Shown: positions 43,270 through 54,416, counted from the stretch's first letter. The stretch is DNA of 64,000 nucleotides from Loripinus fragilis (GCA_964019695.1 OZ026520.1:30476120-30540119), one strand, 5' to 3'. The notes: generated by a model from the sequence alone, not told the origin. A program made the numbers and translations.

Positions 43270-45030
43270 CCTAACTTATCAATGCATCATCTCCTAAAAC
43301 ATATAAATCAAGATATAACAAGGAGATAAAGCAAGGATAAGTACTCAACAGTAAATTAAACTGAATACCGGAGCAAAAGAAATCCAACAAGTAAATCTCC
43401 GGTGGGCCCGACAAACAGCCAAATCATCAGGCCCCTACCATCTCATCAATAGGTAAGTCTTTAAGTCGGAGCCATCATTTCAGCATCTTCACCAGCGAAG
43501 GTTTCGTCGTATCAACCTTTCGACAAACCCTTCGCCTCACGACCCTCAAAATTTATTATTAGCGCAGACTAATCGACCAATGAAAACGCCAGGAAGGATT
43601 TTTTCAATAATCCCTTCCTGCCAATCAGATTAAATGTAGCAGTTTATCGGCATCTAATGTGCACCGCCTGCTAAGTCTCCATAAGTCCAGATAAGCAAAG
43701 ATTTTAGTAGTAAAATTATTTATTTTTCTTCTGTAACGAAGTTCAAAATTATGTGATGGGTGCTCAAAATGACCATTTTAATGTGACAGTTCTTTTGTGC
43801 ACCTTTAACGTATATTTTAGTTGTTAAATAAGAAAACTGAATGTAAATTAACGTACCACTTCAGACTTTTTCGATAAACATCTACTGTTAGCAAAACTCC
43901 GTTACGAAAGGGACTCACAATCCCAAGACATGCATCAATCTACAGAAAGCTACTCCAAACTATCGCAATGATTAAAAAACCGCTTCTATTTTTTTTTATC
44001 TTGTTGTATTTTGTAAATTTGTCAGAAAAAGTACATGATTATACATGACTTTGAACTTCAAAATGTTTTTGAAATAGAATGATTTTCAGAGTTACTTAAC
44101 GATGCTATCCGAAAGACCACCACCTGGTCTGGTTTATGTGCTAATCTACTAAATTTAATACCCTTCCTAATTACGATAATGTCATGACATTCGAAGTTGA
44201 ATTTGCGATTCAGTGACATTTTGTTTTCGTACAGTGCCGGATAAAATTCACGAACAGTGACGTCCTGCCATCCGCTTTTCTCAACAGTTTTACAGACTTT
44301 ATTCGTCAAAATGATTTATTTCACTAATTTCAAAACAATTTATCAGTATATGACCATTCTATTTCACTCGGAACTGTCTAAATTACCGTCAGCTTTATCT
44401 TTTTAACATGGGGGCGCAATTATATTGACACACCGGCATGTCCAATTTCGATGGAATAATGTTATGCGATCATAGCGTATTTATACATGAAACTGTATTA
44501 TCATGTTGAACGATTTTCCAGGTATTTGAGTTTATATCTATTCATAACAACACTCAAATTGGCTATACAATTATGCATGTTGAATTAATTGCGATTATTT
44601 TCACACTTTTTAAATCCGTTTCAAGAACTATTTTACTTTATGTATAGTCGTGTCTGTCCATTAGCGAGGTCATGCACGAAATTTATCTTTATACAACAAC
44701 AACATAGCGGTACTTTTCTCCACGCAAAAACTAACGGATTTGCAGCGATCTTTTGATTCCGATGGACATGAGAGGAATGTCAAGGTATTCATAACTATTT
44801 TATAAACCAGTTTGGTTTAATGTCGAGACTGATTTATTTTTCGATTTCCAGAATAAAGGCAGCAAAAGATTCGTTTAATAAGCGGTGCCATGACCTGATT
44901 TGTAAACACAATATAGGTTATATGTACGGAGGATACTTTTGGTTTTGCTTATTTCATATAACTATTTAATAACCTGTGATCGTATTTATTGACTAATCCA
45001 CCTGCCACTGAATTTAGTAGCATTTATACA
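43270..45030. other. Little recognised; one palindrome
   Basis: The third copy of the GGGTGCTCAAAA palindrome is at 43758-43803, here without the flanking homology seen at 34.5 and 34.9 kb. Otherwise AT-rich sequence. Confidence 0.4.
44058..44309 (-). CDS. Short unrecognised ORF, 83 codons
   Basis: The protein (VTVREFYPALYENKMSLNRK, then ECHDIIVIRKGIKFSRLAHK) has a balanced composition with alternating hydrophobic and charged residues, unlike most chance ORFs here. It has no repeat partner in the window, no motif I recognise and no clear splice sites. It could be an isolated exon or a chance frame. Confidence 0.2.
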   Translation of the reverse strand: MTNKVCKTVEKSGWQDVTVREFYPALYENKMSLNRKFNFECHDIIVIRKGIKFSRLAHKPDQVVVFRIASLSNSENHSISKTF

Positions 45031-45231
45031 ATGCCAAAACTTGATCGGGCTTGATCTGGATCCACTGGTTGATATCCTAATACGGATTTTTAGCCTGATG
45101 AGTTGTATTTTATAATTTTTGTATTTTACAATCTTGTATAGAAATTGGTACATGTCTTGATGACGTATCATTAACTGTCTCCCCTTTACAGGCTCTTGGG
45201 CCTCTCCCTTAAAAGTTGATTATTACTTTTG

Positions 45232-45418
45232 CAAACAGCTTGGACTTAAATCTGGCCCGACATAAAAAGGTCAGGCTTGATCTGCTGCGAACAGCGTCAA
45301 GTCTGTTGTTGATCCATTGATGATGTTCCTGGGAGAATTTTTTCCATTTTTTTATGCAAACAGTTTGAACCAGATCAAGCAAGACATTACAATGTCCGGC
45401 CTCACTCTGCATCCACGC
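45232..45418. repeat. Two adjacent degenerate snap-back hairpins
   Basis: GCAAACAGCTTGGACTTAAA...GATCTGCTGCGAACAG at 45232-45297, and TGCAAACAGTTTGAACCAGA...GGCCTCACTCTGCATCC at 45354-45417. A single arm (GCTTGATCTGGATCCACTGG) lies at 45048-45067. Confidence 0.5.
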
Positions 45419-45720
45419 CATGCGCGGATCAAAGGGGGGGGGGGGGGGGGAGGGGGTCCAGAGGACCCCTTCTACAATATCACATAGTTTCTTGAATAAT
45501 TGGTCCGGACCCCTGAAAAATCACAAAGCTACCAAGCCACATTTTTATGTATGGCTAATATCGGCACTCTAGCGAAACGTCATTTAAATGGCGTTTCGCT
45601 GGCGGGCCGATGATGACCCGCTTATAGAGGTATTCGGATCCTCTCTCCCCTCATCAAATTAAAAAAAAAAACGTGTAAAAGTTTGACTGCCTCTGACAAA
45701 ATTTTCTGGATCCGCACATG
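45419..45720. mobile_element. GGATCC-end palindromic element, copy
   Basis: CATGCGCGGATC at the left and CTGGATCCGCACATG at the right. The central hairpin has GCGAAACGTCATTT facing AAATGGCGTTTCGC, followed by TGGCGGGCCGATGATG. A poly-G run lies next to the left end. It is inserted within a hairpin-family repeat. Confidence 0.75.
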
Positions 45721-46611
45721 CAAACAATGTCGTGTTTGATCTGGATCAAAATTCTTTGACACTGATGGTACGAGAAGATGGGTTTACAATATATACCTTG
45801 GATCCTCATCGGAAGCAGTTGTATCAACATTAAAAGGCTGACCCAAAAATCGTGCTTCGAGATTCGAACAAATAAAACAGTTATTCTAGTAAGCGCATGT
45901 CCGACCTATTTGCGTCGGATGCGCACGATACGCTGGGTATACTCATATAAATCAAAGAAAAGAAATTTTCAGACAAGTATTACAAATCTACCTTTTCTTC
46001 AAGATGCATGCAGTGCGCTGTTTTATCAATGTGTCAACCTGCTGCATCTAAATTAAGCTGTTTATCATATTTTGGTACTTAGACGAGCCTGCGCAAATGT
46101 GCACTCCTAAAATACCATTCATTGCTCACTGTGCCACACATAACGCTGGGGAGTAGATGATGGCTCAAGCATCACAGTGTGTTGAATGGTTCACGACTCA
46201 AACCACAACGTGGGAAAAGGCCCTTTTGTATATAGCATTATATCAGGATTGTTGTTTAACGCTGTGGTTTATATGGCTCAATTACGTCTACGACAAGAAG
46301 TTATGACCAGGCAGTGTATGGCCTAGGTCCTACATGATGAACGCAAGCTTAGACGGGCGTTTTCTCGCGCGCTCTGCACACGAAAAAGATAAGCCATCTA
46401 AGACGGATGGGACAAACATATAAACTGGCATCGATTTTCCGCGTTTCATAATTTTAGATATTCACTTTCTCTAAAAAGGGCAGTGTTCTATATTTCAGAA
46501 TGTTTAAAAATTATTTTCGGCAATAATTTTAGGTGTTAAAAATTTCAGAGTGTTCAATTTTTTTGAACATTTACGATATATCTTGGTGAATTTGTCAAAA
46601 CGTTTTTTAGC

Positions 46612-46780
46612 AAAAAGTTTAAACCCAGATCAAGCCCAACATAGTGTCCAGCATGATCTCGATCCAAACTGTGTTTGACACTCTGTATTCTTATTAGATT
46701 TTTATCCTTTTGCAAACAGTTTTGAACACAGATTAGGCCCGATGGACCTCATATGGATCTAAATTGTTTGACACTGATGC
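46612..46780. repeat. Two degenerate snap-back hairpins in tandem
   Basis: GCAAAAAGTTTAAACCCAGA...GATCTCGATCCAAACTGTGT, then GCAAACAGTTTTGAACACAG...GGATCTAAATTGTTTGAC. Each is 62-68 bp. Confidence 0.5.
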
Positions 46781-46899
46781 TAGTCTGATTAAAAGAAAGA
46801 TTAAAGTATAAAATACAAATCATTCAGAAAAGTATGAACAATTAATCCCAGAATCCAAAGAGTTGTTTTTACTGTCGAAAAGCCAAATATGCATGGCAT

Positions 46900-47690
46900 T
46901 TTAGCACCAGACCCTAGCTACTGTGTACAATAACGTTAAAGTCATGTTGGCGATTTACAATAACGTCATGTAATTTTGGCATTTTAACATCACTTCCTAT
47001 AATGGCCTTTCACATAAGTCCAGATAAAGCATCAGGGTGTGCACTATTTGCTGCAGCCTTTAGGTATGTGGCCCTGTCTTTTTATTTGTTGACAGGAAGG
47101 AATTTCCCTTTCTTGAGGCAAATTTTGTGTGTGTGTGTGTGTGTGTGCGGGGGGGGGGGGGGGGTTAGTGTTATCTTATTCTTTTCTCTCTCCTTTCTCT
47201 GGAAGGAGTCCCAACATGACTGAACCAATGGTGACTAGGACTTTAAGCCTTAACTCAATCAATCAATCAAATAAACATATATTTGAAGCTTAACTCAATA
47301 AAATATTCTTATCTATCAATTTTAGCAGCTGTATTGGGTTTCTTAAATTTGAGCTGAAAAAAAAAGGTTAAATTGTCTCAATGCGGTGAAACGGCGGTTA
47401 CGTTTTATTGGAAATTCTCGCGTCAACGGCTCCCAAATCGGAGCACAAGCTTGCCGAATTTCGACCAAGTCTGTAAGCGGCGAGGCCTGTTTTGCCTCTT
47501 AATGGTTCGTACCACAAAGTAAGCACAGAAATTGCCGACACAAGGGAGGCGCAGGTGAGGCAGTGGCGTACACAATTTGGTGCAAAAGAAACAGCCTGTG
47601 ATATATTAAGCAACAACTCACTGCCATTGCGTATTTATTTTGATTCTAACACAAAAAAAGATTAGAACTAGACTTCATTCGATTGTACAA
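46900..47690. other. Intergenic; short (TG)n next to poly-G
   Basis: 47127-47165 has about 11 TG units followed by a G run. AATC iterations lie near 47256. No gene is recognised. Confidence 0.5.
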
Positions 47691-48715
47691 CATCGCAAAT
47701 ACCCGCTTTTGAGCTAACCAATGCATCTTCAAAGTTTTAAGTTGCTACGTCCAACCGTTTAAGAGGAGATGCATTTACAAGAAAGTACATTATTTCACTT
47801 TTGACCTTGACCTGTCATGGACAAACAGGAAACGTTGACCAGTATCCTCTTCATCATAGACCTATGCACCTGCAAAGTTTGAAGCTGCTATGTCCAAGGG
47901 TTTAGGAGGAAATGCATTTACAAGAAATATTTGATTTAACCTTGACCCAATGTCAAGGTCACATGGAAAGGTCACCTGCAAAGTTTGAAGTTGCTACGGC
48001 AAATGGTTAAGGAGATGCATTACCAAGGAAAACATTATTTGACCTTGACCCCAAGGTCAAGGGGGTCAAGATCACACAAAATGTTGCCCAGTACCCTCGA
48101 CTTCTTGTGACCTATGCAGCAGCGAAATTTGATGTTGCTACATCCTATGGTTAAGGAGAAGATGCAATTACAAGAAAATACATTGTTTGGTCTTGATCTT
48201 TGGGTCAAAGTCACACAAAATGTTGCCCAGTGCCCTCTACATCATGTGCCCTATGCACATACAGAGTTTGAAGTTACTACGTCAAAAGGTTTAGGAGGAG
48301 GAAGAACTTCAACAATTCAATATTTGACCTTTGACCTTGACCTTGGGGTTAAGGTCACACAAAATTTTGCCCAATAACTTCTACATCATGTGACTACTTA
48401 TGCAGCTACAAAGTTTGAAGTTGCTACGTCTAACCGTATAGGAGGATATACATTTACAAGAAAATTCAATATTTGACCTTAGAACTTGGGGTCAAGGTCA
48501 CATAAAATGTTAACCAGTACCCTCTACATTATGTGACCTATTTAGCTACAAAGTTTGAAGTTGCTACGGCTAACCGTTTAGGAGGAGATACATTTACAAA
48601 AAAAACATTAATTGATTTTTAACATTGACCTTGGGGTCAAGGTCACACGAAATGTCGCCCACTTACCTCTATATCATGTGACCTATTCAACTACAAAGTT
48701 TGAAGTGCTATAAAA
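47690..48715. repeat. Tandem satellite, about 145-bp unit, eight copies
   Basis: The landmark AAAGTTTGAAGTTGCTACG recurs near 47730, 47877, 47980, 48126, 48264, 48411, 48549 and 48698 (one unit is shorter, about 104 bp). Each unit carries a dyad of TTGACCTTGACC and GGGTCAAGGTCACA, then CATCATGTGACCTATGCA and a GGAGGAGATGCATTTACAAG segment. The units are 70-85 percent alike by eye. A related fragment (GGGTCAAGATCTTGAAATC, AAGGTCACAGAC) lies at 63480-63510. Confidence 0.85.
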
Positions 48716-48719
48716 ATAT

Positions 48720-49596
48720 GAACGAATCCTTCAGAGTCTATAACAATGCATCATGAGCTGAAACACGTGTTGAACGTACAAAAGTTGTAAAAACGACGTT
48801 ACAACCTCTAGTGTCAATGTTACAATGCCTATGTGATAGGTGACATCATTAAAATCAAAGTGGCTACCGATTGGTGTCACGCCAGTCCATGCCCAGTCCG
48901 TGCACTGATTTATCAACCAATAATTCACTGGGATTAACCATTGGCTATATGGACGATGTGTGTCAGCATTATAATAAGCAGCAACTTTTAAGTTTAAATA
49001 CAAAATTTGCTGTTGTTAAGTCCCTTTTATGGCATATAATACTCACAAAACATTTTGAACATACAAGTATTTTCATCTATTTGAATTTAGCTAACATATT
49101 TCTTTATTTTGAAAACTACATGTAATTTGTAGAAGTGATATGACATGCTTTGTCCACCATACACATAAAATTGTAAAGCGGGACTACTTTTTTGATAAAC
49201 TTTTCCTCCATTTTTCTAACAATATTTGTAAATTGGCTTTTGGTTTATATGGTTTATCAATGCATTGGAATCAATTAAAAATTAGCAGATGTACTCAGCA
49301 TGCTCATAAACAAGCTTTTGCAAGTAGTATTACATGTATACCTGTTTCCCTTTTTGAAAACAATTTTATTTTCCAGCTTTGCAATACCATCTTTTTCGGG
49401 TGGAATATTATAAAATGGAAATGATGTTTCTGTTTAATAATAGCTTGGGTGTATTGCAAAACAAACACTCTTCATACTGATATATAGCTTTGGTTGGTAT
49501 TTCTTTAGAAATGGTCTTTTTGTACAAATTTGAATTGGCCAAAATGGCACCAAATAGTGTGAACACCCACCTTAATCACGCGCTCTTATCTGGAGG
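48720..49596. other. No recognised feature
   Basis: AT-rich; ORFs of 84-94 codons are without motif. Confidence 0.4.
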
Positions 49597-50203
49597 CCAG
49601 GACCCGGTTGTACGAAGCTCTATTAAATTTAATCATGGATTAAGCGTTAATCAGTCATTTAAATCTTAACGATGGATTAACTAATTGATGTATATAAATG
49701 TGTTGTACGAAGCCTCATTAAACGGTTGATTAGTTAATTGACCTTTAATCGAGGGTTCGTAATTAATTTCAATAGAAATCATAAAACCAGTCTCCCATAA
49801 TTCAGCCATGTAAACAAAACGCCGCCATATTAGAAAAGAGAAATTCTCGAGTCAAAACTTACAAATCAAGTTAAGGACGTAAAGAAAGTGGAGGAATCAA
49901 GCTGATCGGGATGGTCGATTGTTACCCGGGGATCGTTACCACTGTTACGTTCTTTTCGCATTAAAAGGTTAATTTTCTATGAAACACAGTGAGAGTATAA
50001 AGATATACCAAGTATCCAGATATCACGGATATGTTAAGGCTGTCTACTCTATGATTTGTTTTATTGACAGAGTCTGTAAGCGTCGCCAATGACAATGTAA
50101 ACAATGACGTCATTGTCTATGTCGCGCTCTTTTGTTGCTATTTTCATCACGCCAGTTTTATCTGACTCACTGGGGCACCTGGTATAACTATGCAAGAACA
50201 CTC

Positions 50204-50375
50204 CCCAAGGGGGGGGGGTACTCTGATATTTTCATATATACGTAAGCTCGGGTAAAATATTTTTTGGGTGCTTGAAAATTTCTGATATTTTGGGGGGGTG
50301 AAAGGTAGCTGCTGGGCGCGAGCCTACGCATGCAGAAAAAAACTGAGACCCCCCCCCCCCCCCCCCCCCCCCCCG
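50204..50375. mobile_element. hAT-like MITE with G-tract ends, copy 2
   Basis: A perfect 8-bp target duplication GAACACTC (50196-50203 and 50376-50383). It contains GTACTCTGATATTTTCATAT, ACGTAAGCTCGG and GCGAGCCTACGCATGC like copy 1, but the interior is shorter. Confidence 0.8.
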
Positions 50376-50397
50376 GAACACTCAGGCTTCGCAGAAA

Positions 50398-50688
50398 TCA
50401 GGCGTTTGGAAAAGGCGAACTGGGTAGTTCCATGACGTCACTGCGGTCACTAAGTAGAACGACTTTCGTTTTGACAGAAGAAAGATGACATTTTACAATG
50501 AATGTTTGATGAGAAACAGTGTTTTGGGGATTCACTCGGAGTTCCGCACTGATGGGATTTGATCTCTTTGAACTTTGGCAGGTAGTTTCTTTGATCAATC
50601 TTAAGATGAAAAGGATGTTGGCCTTTGAGAAGCGGTATCTCCGGCGCAATTCCACGTCGGTCATCTCTACTTGCCATGGTTTTCTCAT
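50398..50688 (-). pseudogene. Harbinger transposase N-terminal remnant
   Basis: The start of the frame (MTDVELRRRYRFSKANILFI, LRLIKE) matches the conserved N-terminal signature of PIF/Harbinger nucleases (the F.ELYRRYRFSRE.I..L..L pattern). The DDE catalytic region is gone and the rest of the frame has no similarity that I can recognise. It is oriented against the window strand within the 49597-50962 element. Confidence 0.7.
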
Positions 50689-51108
50689 TCTCTCACGTTT
50701 TTTTTTCCATTTCTTTTCCTTCCTTGATGGACAAACGCTATGTCGGCGGCCATTTTGTTACGGGCTAATGACTGATTAAATCGGTTAATTCACCTCCTAG
50801 ACGTCGATTAAATTTAATTGAGGAATCGGGGTTAAATCAAGGGTTTAATCCATGATTAAAAGATAATTGAGCTTCGTACAACGCGATTTAATAAGGCGCT
50901 AATTAATCGAGGTTTTAATCCATGATTAAAAGATAATTGAGCTTCGTACAACCGGGTCCTGGTGTTTATCGATTTTTTGCACCGCTTTGTGATTGATTAC
51001 TATTTTCGGCTTATGGCGTATTCAATCGGAGGAGGCCAAGGGTTAGATTAGACAATCGCAACCCTTGGTAGGACAAGATGTCATTTCACGCAAGTGATGA
51101 ACTATTAA

Positions 51109-51351
51109 CCCTTAAAGCGCCAATCACAACAAACGTCGTCTGCTTTTCTCGTCTGCTGAAATGTTAAAAGAAGCCTCTATGGCAAACAGTGTGGACCCAG
51201 ATCAGACTGCTCCTATAGGAGCAGTCTGTTCTGGGTCCACACTGTTTGCTTATATACTTAATGCATCAGTAATGCTAGGTAATTATTTGCAGCTAACGAC
51301 TTCAGCAGACGACATTTTCAGATGCATTTTTTTTTCTTGGCGCTTTAAGGG
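51109..51351. mobile_element. piggyBac-like MITE, copy 2, hosting a hairpin
   Basis: The ends CCCTTAAAGCGCCAATCACA and TTGGCGCTTTAAGGG lie between TTAA sites (51105-51108 and 51352-51355). Subterminal CGTCGTCTGC / GCAGACGAC pairs match copy 1. A 68-bp hairpin sits inside. Confidence 0.85.
51182..51249. repeat. Near-perfect 68-bp loopless hairpin (34 + 34)
   Basis: The left arm is GCAAACAGTGTGGACCCAGA... and the right arm is ...CTGGGTCCACACTGTTTGC, meeting at TCCTATAGGA with a single mismatch in 34 pairs. This is the freshest member of the family. Confidence 0.9.
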
Positions 51352-51667
51352 TTAAATGGAACACCCAACTTATCGCAATCTCCTGAAGCGGAGATGGCGG
51401 TGAGCTAGGTGTGTCATTTTGGTGCTGTGACACCTTGATGTAACATTCACGGAAAGGGCCATCTCATGCTACACCAATTAGCTGGTGCTGCCATACAGGT
51501 TGCAAACTTAGTCAATTATGATTGCCATCCTCATGAGGATGGCAATAATGTTTAGAGAATTAATAGCAACACATTTAATAAATAGAGAATAGTGAGGTAT
51601 ACAACTTTAGGAGAAAAAAAAATAGGGAATACTGATAATATGTTTAAAAATAAAGAATAAACTACAA

Positions 51668-51822
51668 AGAGGATCTTACATGAGTGCTCATGTTTTATTG
51701 AATTTATTCAACGAGTTGGGGAAAAGAGATAAAATGCGAGGCTTGCCGAGCATTTTATCTCTTTTTCGCAACGAGTTTAATAAATTCAATAATACAAGAG
51801 CACGAATGTTAGATTCTATTTA
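51668..51822. repeat. Snap-back palindrome, about 155 bp
   Basis: GAGTGCTCATGTTTTATTG, AATTTATTCAACGAGTTG and AGAGATAAAATGCG on the left pair with their complements on the right. The tip GCGAGGCTTGCCGAGC is shared with the 31.4-kb palindrome. Confidence 0.8.
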
Positions 51823-51839
51823 TCATATGACATTAAGAT

Positions 51840-52545
51840 AACTTTGAAATCTCATTTCTGACGTAAAAACGTTTTATTATATAACTAAGTAAAAAGACCG
51901 ATTTTCATTGGCTTAGAGCGCTCACGTGGCCAGTCTACATATTGTCATATTCACTGGCTGGCGCGCGATTGCCGGTGAATATTAGTTACTAAAATTATAT
52001 GGAAGGGGTTTTCCGACGAAACTCTTTGTGTCCAATTTAGTTTCTGTTTTTTAAGATTGCAATTTTATTTCGTAAATTATGCCATTTTATTATGTGAATT
52101 GCCTTATTGTAACAGCCTGGATCATCGGATATTGCTTAAGAATTAAAAAATGATACAAAGTAAACTATAAATAGCATCAACAACATAATAAAGTGACACA
52201 AAACAAGCATTGAATATTGTCGGTTATACCGTGCTTATTTCTATGTTATAGATTTTGACGCCAGAGGGCGCGCTTTCATTTATAATTTATAGGATATCCC
52301 TTTTTCGGAACTCATCGATTAATTTCGGAAAACGGTGTCAGGAGTCATTTTGACTGAATGCTTTATCCGAAAATGTGGTACTTGATTGTATCGATTCCTG
52401 ATCTTTGCCCTCTTTCTTACTTTTTGCTTATTTTCAATTAAATATATCGAAAAATTCAAGATCTGTTGGTTTCAATTTTGTCCTCTTGCAAAACGCTTTT
52501 ATAAGATGCAAGATAAATTTCTTGCTAAAACATCCATGTAAAATG
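51840..52545. other. No recognised feature except repeat-D fragment
   Basis: The 52378-52425 segment GTGGTACTTGATTGTATCGA is an end fragment of family D. The rest is unassigned. Confidence 0.4.
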
Positions 52546-52550
52546 GCCGG

Positions 52551-52710
52551 CCCAGTCTTTCCCCACCCCACTATTGAGAAGGAACATGCAGTTAGCTAAA
52601 TGCTTTCTTAACTTGAATTTCTCCTTGGGCCAGCCCAGTCTTTCCCCACCCCACTATTGAGAAGGAACATGCAGTTAGCTAAATGCTTTCTTAACTTGAA
52701 TTTCTCCTTA
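52551..52710. repeat. 83-bp exact tandem duplication
   Basis: CCCAGTCTTTCCCCACCCCA through TTAACTTGAATTTCTCCTT occurs twice at a period of 83 bp without visible differences. Confidence 0.9.
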
Positions 52711-52997
52711 AAAAATGAATATCAACGAAAACATTACAAAAATGAAAATGTCTTAAGTTTAAAGGGAAGTAACCTAGTAGAAAAACAAGTTAAAATTTTG
52801 AGAAAAGAACTTAGCCCATTATACCAACTTTATTATGTACAAGGTCTACACTGACGTATGTGGTATAAAACAGCTATACGATGTTTGTCCACCTGCATGT
52901 AAGATAATTAACTCGCTAAAGCTTGTGGATTATCTCCAAATACAGGCGGACACGATTACGTTTATGAATAATGAAAGGAGACTATTCCAGCAGCCAT

Positions 52998-53150
52998 GGC
53001 AAAAGGGCATAACGCCATTTAAATGGCGTTTCGCTAGCGGGCCGATGATGGCCCACTTAAAATGGTATTTGAATCCTCTCTCTCCCCCCATCAACTGAAA
53101 AAAGTTGCCAGAGTTGGAGCCGTTTGACCCCCTTTCTGGATGCGCGCATG
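52998..53150. mobile_element. GGATCC-end element, partial copy
   Basis: The central hairpin (ACGCCATTTAAATGGCGTTT, CGCTAGCGGGCCGATGATGG) and the right end TTTCTGGATGCGCGCATG are present. The left end is missing. Confidence 0.65.
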
Positions 53151-53331
53151 GAGGAGGTACCCGCAACATATTTAGAAGACGGCTTGTATGCCATATGATC
53201 TGTCTTCAAACAATGAAGCCAAAGCTTTCTACATGTATAAAAAGGGAACACCTTCGTCACAAAATGTACTTAGCATTTAATTACATCCCAACATCAGGAT
53301 CTTTTTTCATGAAATTTCAAATTTAGCACAA

Positions 53332-53400
53332 TAGCGAGTGGAGAAGGCCCAGATGAGTCTGTGCACATGTGGAATCTCGATAGAGCCTTCTCACTGAATG
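53332..53400. repeat. Degenerate 68-bp-class hairpin
   Basis: GCGAGTGGAGAAGGCCCAGA opposite GAGCCTTCTCACTGAATG, with GTGCACATG at the tip. Confidence 0.45.
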
Positions 53401-53520
53401 AACATCGATTAAAGCTCAGAATTTTGGCATCTAGACAAACTAAATATTTTAGATGATTCATCCCTAAAATGAAGATGGACTTTAATTCAAACTATTGACA
53501 ATTTGAAGAAAAAAGACCCG

Positions 53521-53834
53521 CATGCGCAGATCAGGGGTCCAACTCTGACAACTTTTTTTTATAGTTGATGAGGAGAGAGGGGATCCAAATACGATTGAAA
53601 GTGGATCATCATTGCCCCCCCCCAGCGAAACGCCATTTAAATTGCCAGCAAAACGCCATTTTAATGGCATTTCGCTGGTGGACCAATGATGGCCGAACAT
53701 CAAGAATGTTGTCTAGGAAGTTTTGTGATATCCAGGGGTGACCAGAATCGCTAAGGAGCCCTATAACTGTCTGATATTCCAGAGGGTTCAGACCCCTGCC
53801 CCCTACCCCATATCCCCCTCTGGATCCGCGCATG
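53521..53834. mobile_element. GGATCC-end palindromic element, copy
   Basis: CATGCGCAGATCAGGGGTCC at the left and CTGGATCCGCGCATG at the right. The centre holds AGCGAAACGCCATTTAAA plus a second CAAAACGCCATTTTAATGGC, so the core hairpin is partly duplicated. Confidence 0.75.
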
Positions 53835-53914
53835 CCTTGAACTATCGAGAATTGACCTGTTTCTGGAGCCTAATGAGCCAACACAAGGGCTTTTAGAGGG
53901 CCTTAATGGGGTAC

Positions 53915-54118
53915 CTCTAAAATCGCTAATCAGTAAAATTTAGGCCCACAAACCGCTAATCAGTAAAATTTAAGCCCAAAAATCAGCAATCAGTAAAAAT
54001 TAGGACCAAAATCGCTTATCAGTAAAAAAGGCCCCAAATCGCTAATCAGTAAAATAAATGATCCAAAATTCGTAATCAGTAGAAAAATTGACCAAATCTG
54101 TAAAATATCTTAGAAGAC
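53915..54118. repeat. About 30-bp tandem repeat, six to seven copies
   Basis: Units of AAATCGCTAATCAGTAAAAT plus TTAGGCCCA with gradual divergence toward the right. Confidence 0.85.
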
Positions 54119-54350
54119 ATGCCATTTGGGCGATGAAAAACTAATTTTCATGACTATTTGATGCAAATGACATGCAGATATAACGGTCAATTCTTTGTTT
54201 TATTATATACTGAATTTTACTAAGCAACAAAGTGTATATCTGATACAAAATAAGTCACAATATAAGCACCAAGGCGTCAACCGCAGCAAAAAACATTAAC
54301 AACAACAACATCTGCATTTGTTGTCTTTGGTAATGTTTTAGAAGCCTCAT

Positions 54351-54416
54351 TGACAAACTGTGTAGATCAGACTGTTCCTGATGTAGGAGAGTCTGATCTG
54401 GGTCCACATGATTTGC
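54351..54416. repeat. Snap-back hairpin, about 66 bp
   Basis: GACAAACTGTGTAGATCAGA faces GAGTCTGATCTGGGTCCAC; the right outer arm is GATTTGCCTG. Confidence 0.6.

Larger units (their letters stand above)
49597..50962. mobile_element. PIF/Harbinger-like element, decayed
   Basis: The ends CCAGGACCCGGTTGTACGAA and TTCGTACAACCGGGTCCTGG are perfect complements, followed inward by AATCATGGATTAA-type subterminal repeats. The terminal module is duplicated on both sides: GTTGTACGAAGC recurs at about 49680, and the right end has two direct copies of a roughly 40-bp segment (from about 50843 and 50911). A transposase N-terminal remnant lies inside, and a hAT-like MITE is inserted at 50204. No clear 3-bp duplication was seen. 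Confidence 0.8.

Noticed and set aside
47127..47165. Possible recombination signal at TG-plus-G run
   Set aside because: A simple microsatellite with homopolymer; nothing beyond composition supports a function.
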